From Haliotis asinina (lineage: Eukaryota; Mollusca; Gastropoda; Lepetellida; Haliotidae), in the NCBI RefSeq assembly GCF_037392515.1, contig NC_090295.1, forward strand, positions 20,848,001 to 20,912,000: 64,000 nucleotides of DNA, given 5' to 3'. Made by a program: the position numbers and the translations under genes. Under the pieces are notes generated by a model, which was not told where the DNA came from, did no database searches, and worked only from the letters and a program-made list of their open reading frames with translations. Positions 30,794 to 42,723 of the stretch are shown here, piece after piece (within the stretch, counting starts at the first letter, position 1; each line of letters starts with the position of its first letter).

Positions 30794-33236
30794 GGTTCCA
30801 CCACACTATATCAATATCACATGCTGCCCGAGCGAGGACCGTATGGAAACAACTCAAACGGACAGAGGCCTGTGACAGCTGTGATTGGATGAAATAGTGT
30901 AAGATGTGTATGTGTTTTAAAAGCACATCCACCCTGTTATTAAAACTGACCACAATTTTAAGTATTTAGTGCTGTCATTTTTATCACCATGGGTTATGCT
31001 TATGTGTGTACCTATATTTTGAAGTAGGTGACATTCGGTGCGGAGCTGGGGGTTGATGTGTTCCGCTTCCTGTGCTTGGCAAATGTGCCGGACAAGTTGG
31101 CCACAACTTGTGTTTTATTGTAGTTTAGAGGCCAGACTGTGCCCATGTGTACATGGAATGGCTGTTGATAGCCTGGATATTTTTTTAAAAAATATAAGGT
31201 TACTATAGAAGTCTATGGGAAAACATTTGGTGTTGTGTAACCTGTAGGGTTCGAGCACATTTCAGTAATTCATACTTTACATGCTTTCCTGTGTTTATTT
31301 CACCATGGAAACAAGTCAGTATGAATGTGGAGGCAAATTTAAAGGTAATGGGAGTAAAGATGGGGCTGTATTGAGTGGAACAGATTGTTCTAGTGTTGTG
31401 AATATGAACGTTGCTTCGTTTTGAGGCCAAACAGTGGTAATAGACCCCTATGGTGAGTTCTACCTTTGATTAATGGTTACCTGCTTCTAAATTTGTTGGA
31501 ACTGATGAATTTGACAACAAAGTAAGCCAAAATCAACACTATTATAACAATGTGAGTGTCTGAGGTTATCCCCTGAGGGTCAAATTAAAGTTAAATGATA
31601 AGAAAATCATGAAATATGTTCATTGCACAGCAGAACATGTCACAAACCCTTGTTTTAAATGTAAACATTGAAGCATATGGTCAGTTCTGTCTGTCTGACC
31701 CATTTTGCATGTGAATCAACTTAATTTTCTTTCCTTATTTTAAAAAAAATTCCCCCTTTTTAACACATATGACTTTCAAAATTATTTTATGTTTTATCTG
31801 CAACTGTCTCATTGCTGTTTTGGATTTTATGATTTGACATTTAATATAATAGCAACATTATTTTCAGCTTGCAGAATGCCTGTTGATGAATGGGGAGGTG
31901 TGTATGCACACATACAGCAGAAACAGAAGCCTTCACATACAATGTGGTATTTCGACAAGCCGGTCTGAAGTCTGTTGTTGACTGCGTCTAATCAAGCACA
32001 CGCCCTTTTCTTCGATATGTCTTACCACCTTGTAGCAGTTGCAGTACTTGGATATGTAGGTACATACAGTACATTTAAGTACCCCAGTCCAGTTAAAACA
32101 CCACAATGTCTGACTGGTAACTTCCCCCACTCGGTCGTCGTCATCCATTGGAAGTTTCTGACCATGATCTCTTAATGCCTCACTGTGCAGTATTTCTTTT
32201 TGCCAGACATGAATTAAGGGCTGTACATGAACCCAAGAAGTTGATTAGATGTAAATAATAACAATTGATCCTTGTAGAGTGGGTCTGACCAGAAATTTTA
32301 TTGACATGAGAGTGTGTGATGTCTTTAAATTATCTCCCTTGTTTACCCATATACAATATGTCTTCTTGTCACCCAGTAACCCATAAATTATTGCAGAGAA
32401 ACACTGGTTTTAGCTGATACTGTCAAATACTGTTAACTGTGAATAGAAATATTCAGTTTTGGGCAGGTTAACCAATAAATTTCCAAAATTATGAGGATAT
32501 TTCCACTTTGTACCCTCTAAACTGGCTTATACATGAAACTGTCAAGTCTAACAACCTCAAAACAATTCACAGTAAATAGTTTTGATTTCCTGGAAGTTTT
32601 TAAAAGTCTTAGCTTGATGAATCAATAGAGTCAAGCATAAGTTCCTATCATGCTGTGGTCAAAAAGTGATTTCATCTGTTTAAGGGGTCATTTGCCTTGA
32701 TCGACGAACAGGCGGCAGGGTACTCTGATCAGTGTTCCAGACAGCTAGGCATTATGCATCTCCTCACTTAGTACTTTTTGACAAACTTCATCAACCAGCC
32801 TTACATATGTCAAGATTCTAAAGCTGCTTAATGTGAAATCTCCCCAATATCTGGCCTATAGTCCATGATTTTGGTCGTTCAAAATATATTCTGGTTTGAT
32901 ATGATCTAGGCAGCCCCAGTCATGTATGGAATCAACCCATGACCCCCTTCTTTTGTGAAATAGGAGTGAACTCCCATGGTATATACATGATTTGAAAACT
33001 TTCTCTATGAAAGCAGAAATGCATTTTTGCAAAGCTTTGATGAAGTAGACATGATGTAACTCTTACACCTCTATCAGTGCAGCAAATCTCTTTATTCTTT
33101 TGCCATAATAGATATGTTGGACAGAAAAAAATATTGAGGTTTCATGCAGTTTTATTTTTTTTCTGAGAAGTTTCATGTATGTACAGTACATAAATCACAG
33201 ATTGGCCTTGTGCAGATGCAGACCATTTTTTCTACA
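30794..33236. repeat. 2443-bp tandem unit, copy 2
   Basis: Directly abuts copy 1, with no linker. The junction reads TTTTTTCTACAGGTTCCACC, so each unit start is preceded by a splice-acceptor-like CTACAG; before copy 1 the text is CGTCTAG instead. All short open frames of copy 1 recur here at plus 2443. Confidence 0.95.
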
Positions 33237-33686
33237 GGTTCCACCACACTATATCAATATCACATGCTGCCCGAGCGAGGACCGTATGGAAACAACTCAA
33301 ACGGACAGAGGCCTGTGACAGCTGTGATTGGATGAAATAGTGTAAGATGTGTATGTGTTTTAAAAGCACATCCACCCTGTTATTAAAACTGACCACAATT
33401 TTAAGTATTTAGTGCTGTCATTTTTATCACCATGGGTTATGCTTATGTGTGTACCTATATTTTGAAGTAGGTGACATTCGGTGCGGAGCTGGGGGTTGAT
33501 GTGTTCCGCTTCCTGTGCTTGGCAAATGTGCCGGACAAGTTGGCCACAACTTGTGTTTTATTGTAGTTTAGAGGCCAGACTGTGCCCATGTGTACATGGA
33601 ATGGCTGTTGATAGCCTGGATATTTTTTTAAAAAATATAAGGTTACTATAGAAGTCTATGGGAAAACATTTGGTGTTGTGTAACCT
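33237..33686. repeat. 2443-bp tandem unit, partial third copy (450 bp)
   Basis: Matches the first 450 bp of the unit, to GGTGTTGTGTAACCT, then changes abruptly into the left arm of a foldback element at 33687. Confidence 0.95.
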
Positions 33687-34530
33687 CTATAGTCTGTGCT
33701 ATAGCGCAAATGGGGTTGCGCAGCATAGAGAATATGGCAAGTCTTCTTATATGCGAGCGAAGCGAGCAAAGATTGGCAACGTACTTTCCTCGCTTCGGAT
33801 AGAAAAATATTTTTCATGTCAAAATAAATATCGCCACAATCAAAGGTACACTCCCATTTCCTCGCCTGGCTTTGCTCTCAGACTTCCTACCCCGTGCTTA
33901 GTAATTGCTCACGTGTAATATGTCTTATTCAACATTTTAAGCGCCATTCGTGGTATTCAGATCGTTCTTCGCCTCCATTACCCCTGCCAGCTTCCAGTTG
34001 AATGGAGTGACGGAACAAGAATAAGCAGAAATTAAGAAGAAATATCATATTGCCTAATTGTATCATGAACCTTTTGGAGTTTGTCGTACCTGTCGTCGCT
34101 ATTGATAGAAGTTTCGTAACATTTATTCTGCATAAAACACTTCTGGCGTAATGGGCGAATGAAGCAGGGGAGGTAACTGTAAGTATTCCATATGAAATAA
34201 TATCCTCCTCTTCCTTCACTCCGCTAAACCGGAAGCTGGAGGGGAAATAGAGGTGAAGAACTCTCTGATATACCACAAGTTGCGCTTAAAATGATGAATA
34301 AAAATATTTCACGTGAGTAACTGTTCAGCATGGAGTTGGAAATGTGAGAGCACAACCCAGTGAAGACATGGGTGTATACTTTTACTACTTTTTATTTTAT
34401 GTTGACATGAAAAATATTTTTCGAACCGAACCGAGGAAAGTACTTTGCCAACCTTTGCTTGCTTCGCTCGCATGTGAGAAGACTGGCCATTTTCTCTATG
34501 CTGCGCAACCAATGTGCGCTACAGTTTGCC
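33687..34530. mobile_element. Foldback element with about 330-bp inverted arms
   Basis: The left arm (about 33690-34025) pairs with the right arm (about 34205-34530). Matching landmarks are GGTTGCGCAGCATAGAGAA, CATGCGAGCGAAGC/TATGCGAGCGAAGC, GAAAAATATTTTTCATGTC, CATTTTAAGCGC and CCAGCTTCC, each found inverted in the other arm. Arms differ at roughly one base in ten, so the element is not very young. The central spacer of about 180 bp has no coding frame. It starts exactly at the end of the tandem array. Confidence 0.8.
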
Positions 34531-35246
34531 CGTGCCCTGAGCCACATTATTTCCAGTTGTCTTGCCTTCACGGCAATGCTAACACCCTAAAAGAAGCACA
34601 TCTACAGTATGTTTACAGTGAAAACGCGCCGATGAATTTCACTTTAAACAAATCAATAAATCGAACAAAGTGAAATTGAGACTGCAAATCCTCTTAATTA
34701 TACCTGAATTATTACTGAACAAAATTAAATCTCAGAATGTTATTCAGCTGAAGATAAAAGTTGTTTAACAAACAATCCTAGTTTCAAATCGCTTTATTTG
34801 GTTGTATTACTAGGTGGTATGCACATTCAATAAAACACCAAAGACAAGTAGGGTTGGTCTAAATTAGTATTGCACGTGCATTTGTTTCCCTGTTCCAACT
34901 GCTGCACTTATTCGTTTGTAATGCCAACCAATAATAACGATGTGAATCTGTGATCGTTTGTACGTTAAACAACTTTTGTCGTAAGTTGAATACAAATCGC
35001 TGCGAACAGACACATTTTCGATTTAAATGGGTTTGTTTCTCACCATGAAAAATTTATATATTCGGAGACAAAGCGTTAGTCTAGCAGTGCATAGGCGCTG
35101 AGGTGTAGCATAAACTCTCAATCTCTTCCTTTGGCAAACACAACATGGGGATGCAACAGGTCACAGGTCAGGCATGCACTGGTCAGCTGTTTGATCATTG
35201 GTCTGATGCGGTACACGTGAGGCCACACATACTCTTCATATTTCTG
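34531..35246. other. Intergenic, no feature recognised
   Basis: Apart from the short repeat near 34560-34610 shared with 28300, nothing was identified. Confidence 0.4.
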
Positions 35247-35418
35247 TGATGGAGACGATGGGGGAGTCAATCGGTTAAAGCGTTCACTCGTAACACCGAA
35301 GACCTGGGTTTGATTCCCAGCATTGGTACAAAGTGTGAAGCCATTTTCTCGGGTCCCCTGTTGTGATATTGCGGGAATATTGCAAAAAGCGGCATAAAAC
35401 GACACTCGCTCTCCCACT
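35247..35418 (+). mobile_element. SINE family A, full length
   Basis: Head GAGTCAATCGGTTAAAGCGT, B-box GGTTTGATTCC, body TACAAAGTGTGAAGCC and tail TATTGCAAAAAGCGGCATAA. The full tRNA-like head is present but no cloverleaf can be closed, so it is not a functional tRNA gene. Confidence 0.88.
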
Positions 35419-36634
35419 AGTTCTGGATTGCATCTTTTTGACGTTGCCTAATAAGGTCAAGACTATGGTCACCGGCCGACCACTGCCAAAGGTCTTGCAG
35501 TATTACCTTTCTTTAGAAAAATGAGCAACATTCTTTGAAGTTAGAATTTGTTCAAGTAAACAAGTGCGAAGTGTTAGAAACGGGGAGTCAAGCACTAAAC
35601 TCCTCGTGAAACTTCACAATGAAAGGATTAGCACCAGCGGACAAGCTTGTCATTGAAGACATTTCCCCTAAAGCATCAACTTCTGAGTCGGACATGTTCT
35701 TAAAACTCAACTTTTAAGACCATGAATTCTGTCAAACAGGTATCATGCCTTAGAGTTACTTGACAGTGACGGAATGGGTCGTATGAGCTGGTGACTCAAC
35801 ACGCCACCATCATGTCAAAATGTAACGCATGGCCTGACGATCTCTGGCCTCATGTTGTAATGTATACTTTGAGGTACTCTCTAACCGTATGTCCTCCACT
35901 ACACGCAAGGACGTACATTAATCACAAGCCGCTGACGCCGATAGAGGTTCCGTTGCTGGGTGTGCGGCAAATCACTGAATACCATTTTCTGTGTCGTATC
36001 GGGACAGTTTTTTCTACACGGGCTCCCCACCCCTTATTGCTCTACTCTGATATCCGTTATGATAATTCTTGACATCAGTTCTGTAAGACATGGCAATATA
36101 TTCTTCAGCTCGGGGGCTAAAATATCGACTTTTTCAATATCTTAACCGTGCATTACATTCGAAACTGTAAATTATGTCTGTGTCTTCAAAGACGATACAC
36201 CCTTTTAATCCTGAAAGAGTAACATCATTGTTAATGTATTTGTCACGTGGTCATAATGGGTCCGGGTATTGAGAAGGGTACCTGAGTCCAACTCATTACC
36301 CACCCGTCCCGAATTTTCGGGTTACCTGTCCCAGCCCAGGCACAGAGGGAATATTTGCGGTAAGGGTCGACGCTTAAAACAATCATTCCGTGTTATTCGC
36401 ATAGCATTGGAATCAAATAATGGATCAAGTTTCGCTAACAGCCCAGCGCCATGTACGTTAGTGTACCTGTGTAAAAGTGAATCAGGTATGTTACAGGGAA
36501 AAAACAACTGTGCATAACATAAAATTGCATAAATTGAAAAGTATATTATTTGAAAAGCTATAAAAATAACCCCAAATATATACACACCAAATCACTTTGT
36601 ACGGAATCACGCGTGGCACGTGCACTCTGTGCAC
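35419..36634. other. Intergenic with a small dispersed repeat
   Basis: GGTCATAATGGGTCCGGGTA at about 36249 is the inverse of ACCCGGACCCATTATGAACA at about 22185 in intron 1 of the ependymin-related gene, so a short dispersed repeat occupies about 36245-36330. No gene was recognised. Confidence 0.4.
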
Positions 36635-36742
36635 AATGAACTTACTATCACTGGTTTGTCTGGTCCAAACACGATTATCTACAGACCGCCGCCATATAGC
36701 TGGAATATTAGTGCGGCGCAAACCTAAGCTCGCTCACTTACT
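36635..36742 (+). mobile_element. SINE family B, 3' fragment
   Basis: GGTTTGTCTGGTCCAAACAC, then ACAGACCGCCGCCATATAGC and a tail with a small deletion (GGAATATTAGTGCGGCGC). Confidence 0.85.
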
Positions 36743-37342
36743 GTTGTGATCTGATTATCTACTTACAGTTTTGTATGTTCACTGTTGTAAAATTTGCAAG
36801 TTTAGAAAGATTTTAACCATGCATAATTTCATTGGTGGTTTGTTAATGTCAGTATGTGGAAGTGAGGTATGAAAATTAATGTACGAATATTTTGTGAAAA
36901 TATTAAAGTTAGAGTCTCTCTTGTAAATATGGAACATGTAAGGTAATATCTGTATTTGGAAACGAAACGTTTCCTAAACGTGTAAAACAATCCGGCAGTA
37001 CCTGGGATATTTCTCAGACATGAGTCATCTTATATGGTTACTTGTTAACGTAAACCAGTGAAACAGAATTAATCGGAAAGCATAGTTATCTCAGAATCTG
37101 GTGGATTTTACCATTAAAACGCTCTTATATATTCATTTCCCATAAATCTACTCAAAACGTTACTGGAAATTTGAATTTACCTGAAATGAATTTTTCTATG
37201 CTATATGATGTTTTATTGGAGGTGATGAATGCGTAAATATGGAAATGGTCATATAGTGATGCCAATTTTGAAAATACCGCTTGCTTATAACGAGGTGGTT
37301 AGGTACTTGAAATATTGCTAAGTACGCAGCTGAATACTAACA

Positions 37343-37411
37343 AAATCTTCACCTGATGAACGAGTCTATGATCCTGAAACGCTGTGTTTCAAAGAATTTA
37401 AATGAAGATTT
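37343..37411 (+). ncRNA. Hammerhead-ribozyme-like motif (possible Penelope-like element relic)
   Basis: Stem I is a perfect 9-bp pair: AAATCTTCA at 37343-37351 with TGAAGATTT at 37403-37411. Between them are the two hammerhead core strings in order: CTGATGA at 37353-37359 and GAAAC at 37376-37380, enclosing an imperfect stem II (ACGAGTC ... GATCCT). A proper stem III with a cleavage dinucleotide is not visible, so the ribozyme would be degraded. Hammerheads of this kind occur in Penelope-like elements and retrozymes. No reverse transcriptase was found next to it. Confidence 0.35.
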
Positions 37412-37849
37412 ATCCATATCCAGATCTTGGTCATTTATACAACTTCTAAATGCCGCTAAAAGACAGCAAAATCTTAGTTCTTTATATTTATCAGAATGAA
37501 ACTCTGCAGCATCCTTTTCTAATGTGACATCCATGAATGATGCGTCCCATATCTTTGCCCAGGATTTGTCTAAGTCCGGTGTTCAGATGTTGTAGTAGAA
37601 GGGTGATATCTCCAGGGTCACCGCCATTTCCTCACGGTCTTCATAACCTCATGTCAGTATGTCGCCATTGTACACTTGAAAAATGTCTGTGGGGGGTAGT
37701 AAATCTTAGTTTTCAGTGTTAAATTTTCTTACGCAAGTACGCATAGACAATGAAGGTGTTTCCACCTCTTGTCAGACACTCACCTGTCAGGTTTGGTTGT
37801 TGTTGTTTTTTTTTTGTTTTTTTTATTTCAGGGTCATGCTTAAACTAAT

Positions 37850-37962
37850 TCCCTATCTGTCATGCCGAGACTGCCGGGGGTCGAATACCGACGTGGGTAC
37901 AAGACGTAAAGTTCACTTCAGGTGCTCCCTGCCGTGATCTCGTAAGAACGTTTTTAAAAATC
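37850..37962 (+). mobile_element. SINE family A, diverged
   Basis: Recognisable by GGGGGTCGAATACCGACG at the B-box position, GTGGGTACAAGACGTAAAG and CTCCCTGCCGTGATCTCG. The tail is lost. Confidence 0.6.
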
Positions 37963-38032
37963 TTCGTCAATGTATACTCACTTATTGCAGCCTTACACAA
38001 GCAGGCTACACCCTATCAGGGAGTTAAGGCTT

Positions 38033-38215
38033 GGTTGACACTTGTCAGCGGTTCCCAGTTGCGCACATCGATGTTCATGGTGTTGATCACTGGATTGTCT
38101 GGCCCAGATTCGATTATATACAGACTGCCGCCCTACAGTTGGATGCGGTGCAAAACTGAACTCACTCACTCTTTCACTCACTCACTCTTTCACTCACTCA
38201 CTCACTCACATTCAT
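38033..38215 (+). mobile_element. SINE family B, 5'-truncated, with ACTC tail
   Basis: Starts at GGTTGACACTTGTCAGCGGT and runs through GATTGTCTGGCCCAGATTCG to a tail with a deletion and an imperfect ACTC repeat at 38159-38212. Confidence 0.85.
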
Positions 38216-38389
38216 TTCTACTTGACAGGAATCAAGGAGAGTCAGCCAGAAAAAAATCTTTCCAAAATTTGAACTACAGTCGGGAAAGAATGTCAAAATA
38301 ATAAACAAAAAAACAGGAATGGGACTCCCAAATACCTAATTTGTTCCAATGAAATGCGGTCAAGTTTTTATGCGATTCGTTGATGTTCT

Positions 38390-38800
38390 CATAACGTCTG
38401 AATGCTCATTTGAAGATCATTCCCATGTTCCCATGCATTTGAAGAATATTCCACCTGTATTCCACCAGCTATCGGGATACATTCGAGACGCATTCTAACA
38501 GAATTTGGAGTGGCTTGCTTTTTCAATTCCCTCTTAAATAATTTCGTACGTAGAATGCAGTGAGAATACTTTGAATGCAGTTAGAATGCTCTTCAAATGG
38601 CATTCGACATTTTTCCATTTCGAATGTTCCTCGACAGTTTAAAAAAGACACGCTCAAAATATTCGGGCACGTTACTGACACAGACCAGAAAAACTGGAAT
38701 GCATCCAGAATGCAGTTAGAAATTTTAGAATGCAGTTCGGATTTCCAGGAATCTACAGGAATCTTCATTCCAACACCATTCCTGCGCATTTTCGTGTGAA
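38390..38800. repeat. AGAATGCAGTT-rich element
   Basis: The phrase AGAATGCAGT and relatives recur (about 38552, 38573, 38707, 38727), with the complement-like ACTGCATTC absent. The ends share GGAAT/ATTCC words. It may be a non-autonomous element, but no terminal repeats could be fixed. Confidence 0.3.
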
Positions 38801-38814
38801 AGGGGTAGAAGGTG

Positions 38815-39150
38815 ATAACTGGTATAAATTCATATGTCATGCATGTTGTACAAATAGCTGATGGCTGCTAGTATAAATTCATATATCATGCATGTTGTGT
38901 TGTACAAATAGGTGATGGCTGCTAGTATAAATTCATATGTCATGCATGTTGTACAAATAGCTGATGGCTGTTAGTGTAACTTCATATATCACGCATGTTG
39001 TACAAATAGGTGATGGCTGCTAGTATAAATTCATATGTCATGCATGTTGTACAAATAGCTGATGGCTGTTAGTGTAACTTCATATATCGCGCATGTTGTA
39101 CAAATAGGTGATGGTTGTATAAACTCATATATCAAACATGTTGTATAAAT
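38815..39150. repeat. About 60-bp minisatellite, first block
   Basis: Five to six copies of a unit with TATAAATTCATATGTCATGC and ATGTTGTACAAATAGGTGAT, followed by GGCTGCTAG. Two alternating variants (CTGCTAGTATAAATT and CTGTTAGTGTAACTT) suggest that a two-unit block was amplified. Confidence 0.85.
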
Positions 39151-39394
39151 GCAGATATTAAACCTGCTGTACCAGAGCCTAGTAATTGCTGTTATGAATA
39201 CACACATTCATCCGGCTGCATCAATGTGGCCTGGGCGGCTGGTATATATTCATATTTCACATATGTTGCATCAGTATGCGTCGGCTGATGGTATAAATAC
39301 TTGCATCATATGGGTTGCATTAAGTCTGCTGCACCAATATATCCATGTATCAAGAATATTTCATCTGTATGTGTTGGTTACAGCTAAAAATGCA
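39151..39394. repeat. Degraded continuation of the minisatellite
   Basis: Older copies with CATATTTCACATATGTTGCA and ATCATATGGGTTGCATTAAG lead up to the SINE inserted at 39395. Confidence 0.5.
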
Positions 39395-39575
39395 TGCGGT
39401 CAGGCTCGCTGACTTGGTTGACACGTGTCATCGGTTCCCAATTGCGCAGGTCGATGCTCATGTTGTTGATCACTGGGTTGTCTGGTCCAGACTCGATTAT
39501 TTACAGACCGCCGCCATATAGCTGGAATATTGGCGAGTGCGGCGTAAAACTAAACCCACTCACTCACTCACTCAT
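39395..39575 (+). mobile_element. SINE family B inserted in the minisatellite
   Basis: GGTCAGGCTCGCTGACTTGG through CAGGTCGATGCTCATGTTG and a complete tail GCGTAAAACTAAACCCACTC. Minisatellite text resumes on both sides, so the insertion is younger than the array. Confidence 0.9.
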
Positions 39576-39925
39576 ATGCATCATACATATTGTATCAATA
39601 TGTGGCTGTTACTGCATCACACGATGCGTCAATATATGTTGATTACTGGTATAAATGCATGTATCAGACATGTTGGATCAGTATGTGTTGGTTGCTTGTA
39701 TAAATGCGTGTATCACACACGTTGCATCAGTATGTGTTGGTTACTTGTATAAATGCATGTATCGCACAAGTTGCATCAGTATGTGTTGGTTACTTGTATA
39801 AATGCATGTATCACTCATGTTGCATCAATAAATGCATGTATCACACATGTTGCATCAGTATGTGCTGGTTACTGGTATAATGTGCATGTACTATACACGC
39901 TGCATTAGTGCATGTTGGCTGCTGG
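39576..39925. repeat. About 50-bp minisatellite, second block
   Basis: Copies of CTTGTATAAATGCATGTATC and ACACATGTTGCATCAGTATG, then TGTTGGTTA, four to six times with decay at both edges. The motif is related to the first block. Confidence 0.85.
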
Positions 39926-40124
39926 TAGAGAGGAATAAATTATACGTGGTGCAGATAACGATAAATAACAACTCCTGGAATAGGTAGATATGCCCTACAT
40001 GTTGTGTCATATTGTGTAGGCCTAAATGTATTCGTGAAACATGTGCATCAATACTTCCACTATATGTTACAATAATTTGTTTCTGGAAATAGAAGACATA
40101 TAACCCAGGATACGTTTGTTGTGA

Positions 40125-40300
40125 GTGCGTGAGTGAGTGAGTGAGTGAGTGGGTGAGTGAGTTTAGTTTTACGCCGTTTCAGCATTATTCCAGAGATATC
40201 GCCCAGAAAAGGGGTTCACACACTGTAACCATGTGTGGAATCGAATCCGGGCTTTCGGCGTGACGAGCGAACACTTTACCCACTAGGCTACCCCTGGACT
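40125..40300 (-). mobile_element. SINE family A, full length, minus
   Basis: GAGTGAGTGAGTTTAGTTTT at the left, B-box complement GAATCGAATCCGGGC and head complement CGAACACTTTACCCACTAGG. A GAGT tract of about 30 bp precedes it. Confidence 0.88.
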
Positions 40301-40409
40301 ACATATACACATCCGTACAAACACAATGGTTTACCAAAACATACAGGGCATAAAAACATATATAATCATATGATAATGATAATATAGCATTATGTATTGA
40401 AAAATCGTA

Positions 40410-40542
40410 TTCCCGTTTGCGCAGATCGATTCTCATGTTGATCACTGGATTGTCTGGTCCAGACTCGATTATCTAGAGACCGCAGGGACACAGCAAGAAT
40501 ATTGCTGAGTGCGGTGTAAAACTATTCTCACTCACTCATTCT
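40410..40542 (+). mobile_element. SINE family B, 3' half
   Basis: CAGATCGATTCTCATGTTGA, TGTCTGGTCCAGACTCGATT and TGCTGAGTGCGGTGTAAAAC, ending in ACTCACTC. Confidence 0.85.
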
Positions 40543-41104
40543 CAGATTCTGCGCAGTGAAAATAGGATCGATTTCATGTTAACCCAGTCGATATTATCAT
40601 ACATTAATTGCTAATTTTGAATCCTCGAGTACTTTCGAATGTCAGCATTTTTTGCCTATAAAGCCTTAAATTGATGAAACCGACCGTTATGTAATTTGTG
40701 CATAACCTCTATTTGTCTGACACGAGTCAACAAACAGACCGTGTAAAATTCAGGGAATTCCTGGCTCTATTTACTGACTTTTCAACGTTCACAAGCTGAC
40801 AGGAGAACTACAGGTGTGCTTGGTTTAGCAGGTGGCGATAAGAAAACATATTTTTGGGGATCGTGAACTGGCCACGGCTTAAATGTATAGCATGACCTTA
40901 AACGAAGAGGCGTTTCTTCCAAAATGTTTAACGCATTAACGTCTAGAAAAACCGTAAAAGAAACGCCTCACCGATAGAAGTGTTTTAAAGCACACACTTT
41001 AATTCGCCCCAATCAACATTGAAAACGGAGGATTGGGTTCAAACTTGACAATTACGTTTAACACATTGTCGGGTTCACACAAACAAAAACATAAAAAAAC
41101 GGTA
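40543..41104. other. Intergenic before a Tc1 relic
   Basis: AAGAGGCGTTTCTT at about 40905 has an inverted partner in AAGAAACGCCTCACC at about 40957, a short inverted repeat that might be the remains of a transposon end. Nothing coding. Confidence 0.35.
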
Positions 41105-41430
41105 CCATTAGGGCACCTCAAAGTAAGTTTCGTATGTGATCTCCACTGGCATCGATGACGACGTTGCATCGACTTTACATGGAATAATACTAGTATATTG
41201 GGGTGATGAATACCATTGGCACTTGGGTCCATATTCTGCGAAATGCACTATCGAGTCTATCCGCAGTTTTAGACCTTGGTTGGAGGTTATTCGGTCTTCT
41301 TTGAATCTGGTTCCAAAGGTGTCCAATTGGACTTAAATCTGGACTGAGTGCAGGCTACTGTAGGGTTCACATGCCATCATGTCCAGTGTTGATATGGCAG
41401 TGGGGGGCACGAACATTGTCTTGCTGGAAA
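41105..41430 (-). pseudogene. Tc1-like transposase relic, C-terminal part
   Basis: The minus frame reads PALSPDLSPIGHLWNQIQRR then PNNLQPRSKTADRLDSAFRR and RCNVVIDASGDHIRN, which matches the last third of a Tc1 transposase. The catalytic glutamate of PIEHLW is replaced by glycine, and stops are present. The residues DNVRAPHC..GHDG upstream suggest a damaged second catalytic block. The SINE at 41432 truncates its 5' side. Confidence 0.75.
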
Positions 41431-41431
41431 A

Positions 41432-41520
41432 TATAAGTAAGTTTAGTTTAACGCCGCTTTTAGAAATATTCCAGTAATGTCACGGCAGGGCTGAGACATG
41501 TGATTTCTGTGACACGTCAT
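41432..41520 (-). mobile_element. SINE family A fragment
   Basis: TAAGTTTAGTTTAACGCCGC followed by TTTTAGAAATATTCCAGTAA. Only the tail half is present. Confidence 0.75.
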
Positions 41521-42060
41521 TTCCTCGTCCTGGACGGAGATTCTGGAACAAAACGGGGTCACCTCTCTGGTTCAGACCGATTGCACCCTTCGTCATGATA
41601 TTTGGACCATCCTGTGAGTCCCTCTCATCAATACACTCACTCGAAAACCGTTCCTAAGGTCTTCGCCATACTCTTACTACCATCGACTGTCGGCTTTCTC
41701 AGCTATTCATTGTCAACGACGCCGGTTTCGATCAGTTGCCCACTGCAGTCAGTTTTGGTGGTGACGAGCGGTGAGGACAGGACTACGATATGGTCTGTGA
41801 CAGCAGAGGCGTCTTCCACGCAAACGTCGACCCCATGGTCCATGGACCCCCATGGCTGCGAGTCCCCCATGGTCTGGACCGCTGTCTCCGTCTCTCCGGT
41901 GAAGCTATCCTGCAGATGGTCACGTACAATCTGTCGTTCTGCAGATGGTCACGTACATTCTGTCGTTCTTAACGTTAACGTTGTGATGTTATTGCAAGTC
42001 GTCCACTGTGTAGACGGTCTTGGATGCTGACCATGGCCTTTCTTGCTGTCGGAAGATTGT
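41521..42060. other. Unassigned, partly repetitive
   Basis: An internal direct repeat of about 29 bp lies at about 41910-41967 (CTGCAGATGGTCACGTACA, twice). The frame at 41602-42030 has no recognisable domain and appears to be chance. It may be the remaining part of the Tc1 element interrupted by the SINE, but I could not align it. Confidence 0.3.
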
Positions 42061-42723
42061 CCTAAATATTAAAATGACTGACTTCCCTCCATATAGTCTG
42101 CCCAACATGCAGTCGTCCCAAGGCTTGGTTCCTCTGATCCCTCATAAGACGTGGGATGACGATTGTGTCAGAACAAGAATGATTTCATGCGAGTTTGATA
42201 CTCGCTTTCATTGGTAGGGTTGTCTCGGTATGCACGTGCATTTTCGTGTTCACGAATGCCATGCGGTCTGTTTACGTTTGGTCGGTATGCTTTTTTTCAA
42301 CAGAAAACACTCATGGCGTTAAAACCATACTCACTCATATTGTTCCATGAATATAAAAAACAAAAACACAGGAGGCGATGGCGAAGTCGTCTTGCAGGTT
42401 ACGGAAAGTAACGAGTGGAGACGAAGATCGTCCTAACCGAATAATGTTAACGTGAAGGCAAGTTCTCGTTCGAAATTAGTCAAATTAGTATATTTCAGTA
42501 TATACCTAAACTGAAAATACAATGCTCAAGTAACAAAAACACAGCCAGTTGATACGAGAATGGTATTTCAAGAGTGGTTATGTTGCCATCGCTACGTACC
42601 CATATTAGCCAATGAGATTTCACGATGCACATTTTGCCCGGAAGACAACAATGGATGCTTATTGTTTAGTCGGCACTCTAGAAGTTGGTGAGTCAAAAAT
42701 GAAACATACAACTTCACCTTCAG

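Noticed and set aside
35260..35330. Functional tRNA gene
   Set aside because: The A- and B-box are those of SINE family A; no acceptor or anticodon stem closes here or at 47307, 48343 or 50104.
41602..42030. 142-codon plus frame
   Set aside because: It lies across a SINE edge and an internal repeat, with no recognisable motif.
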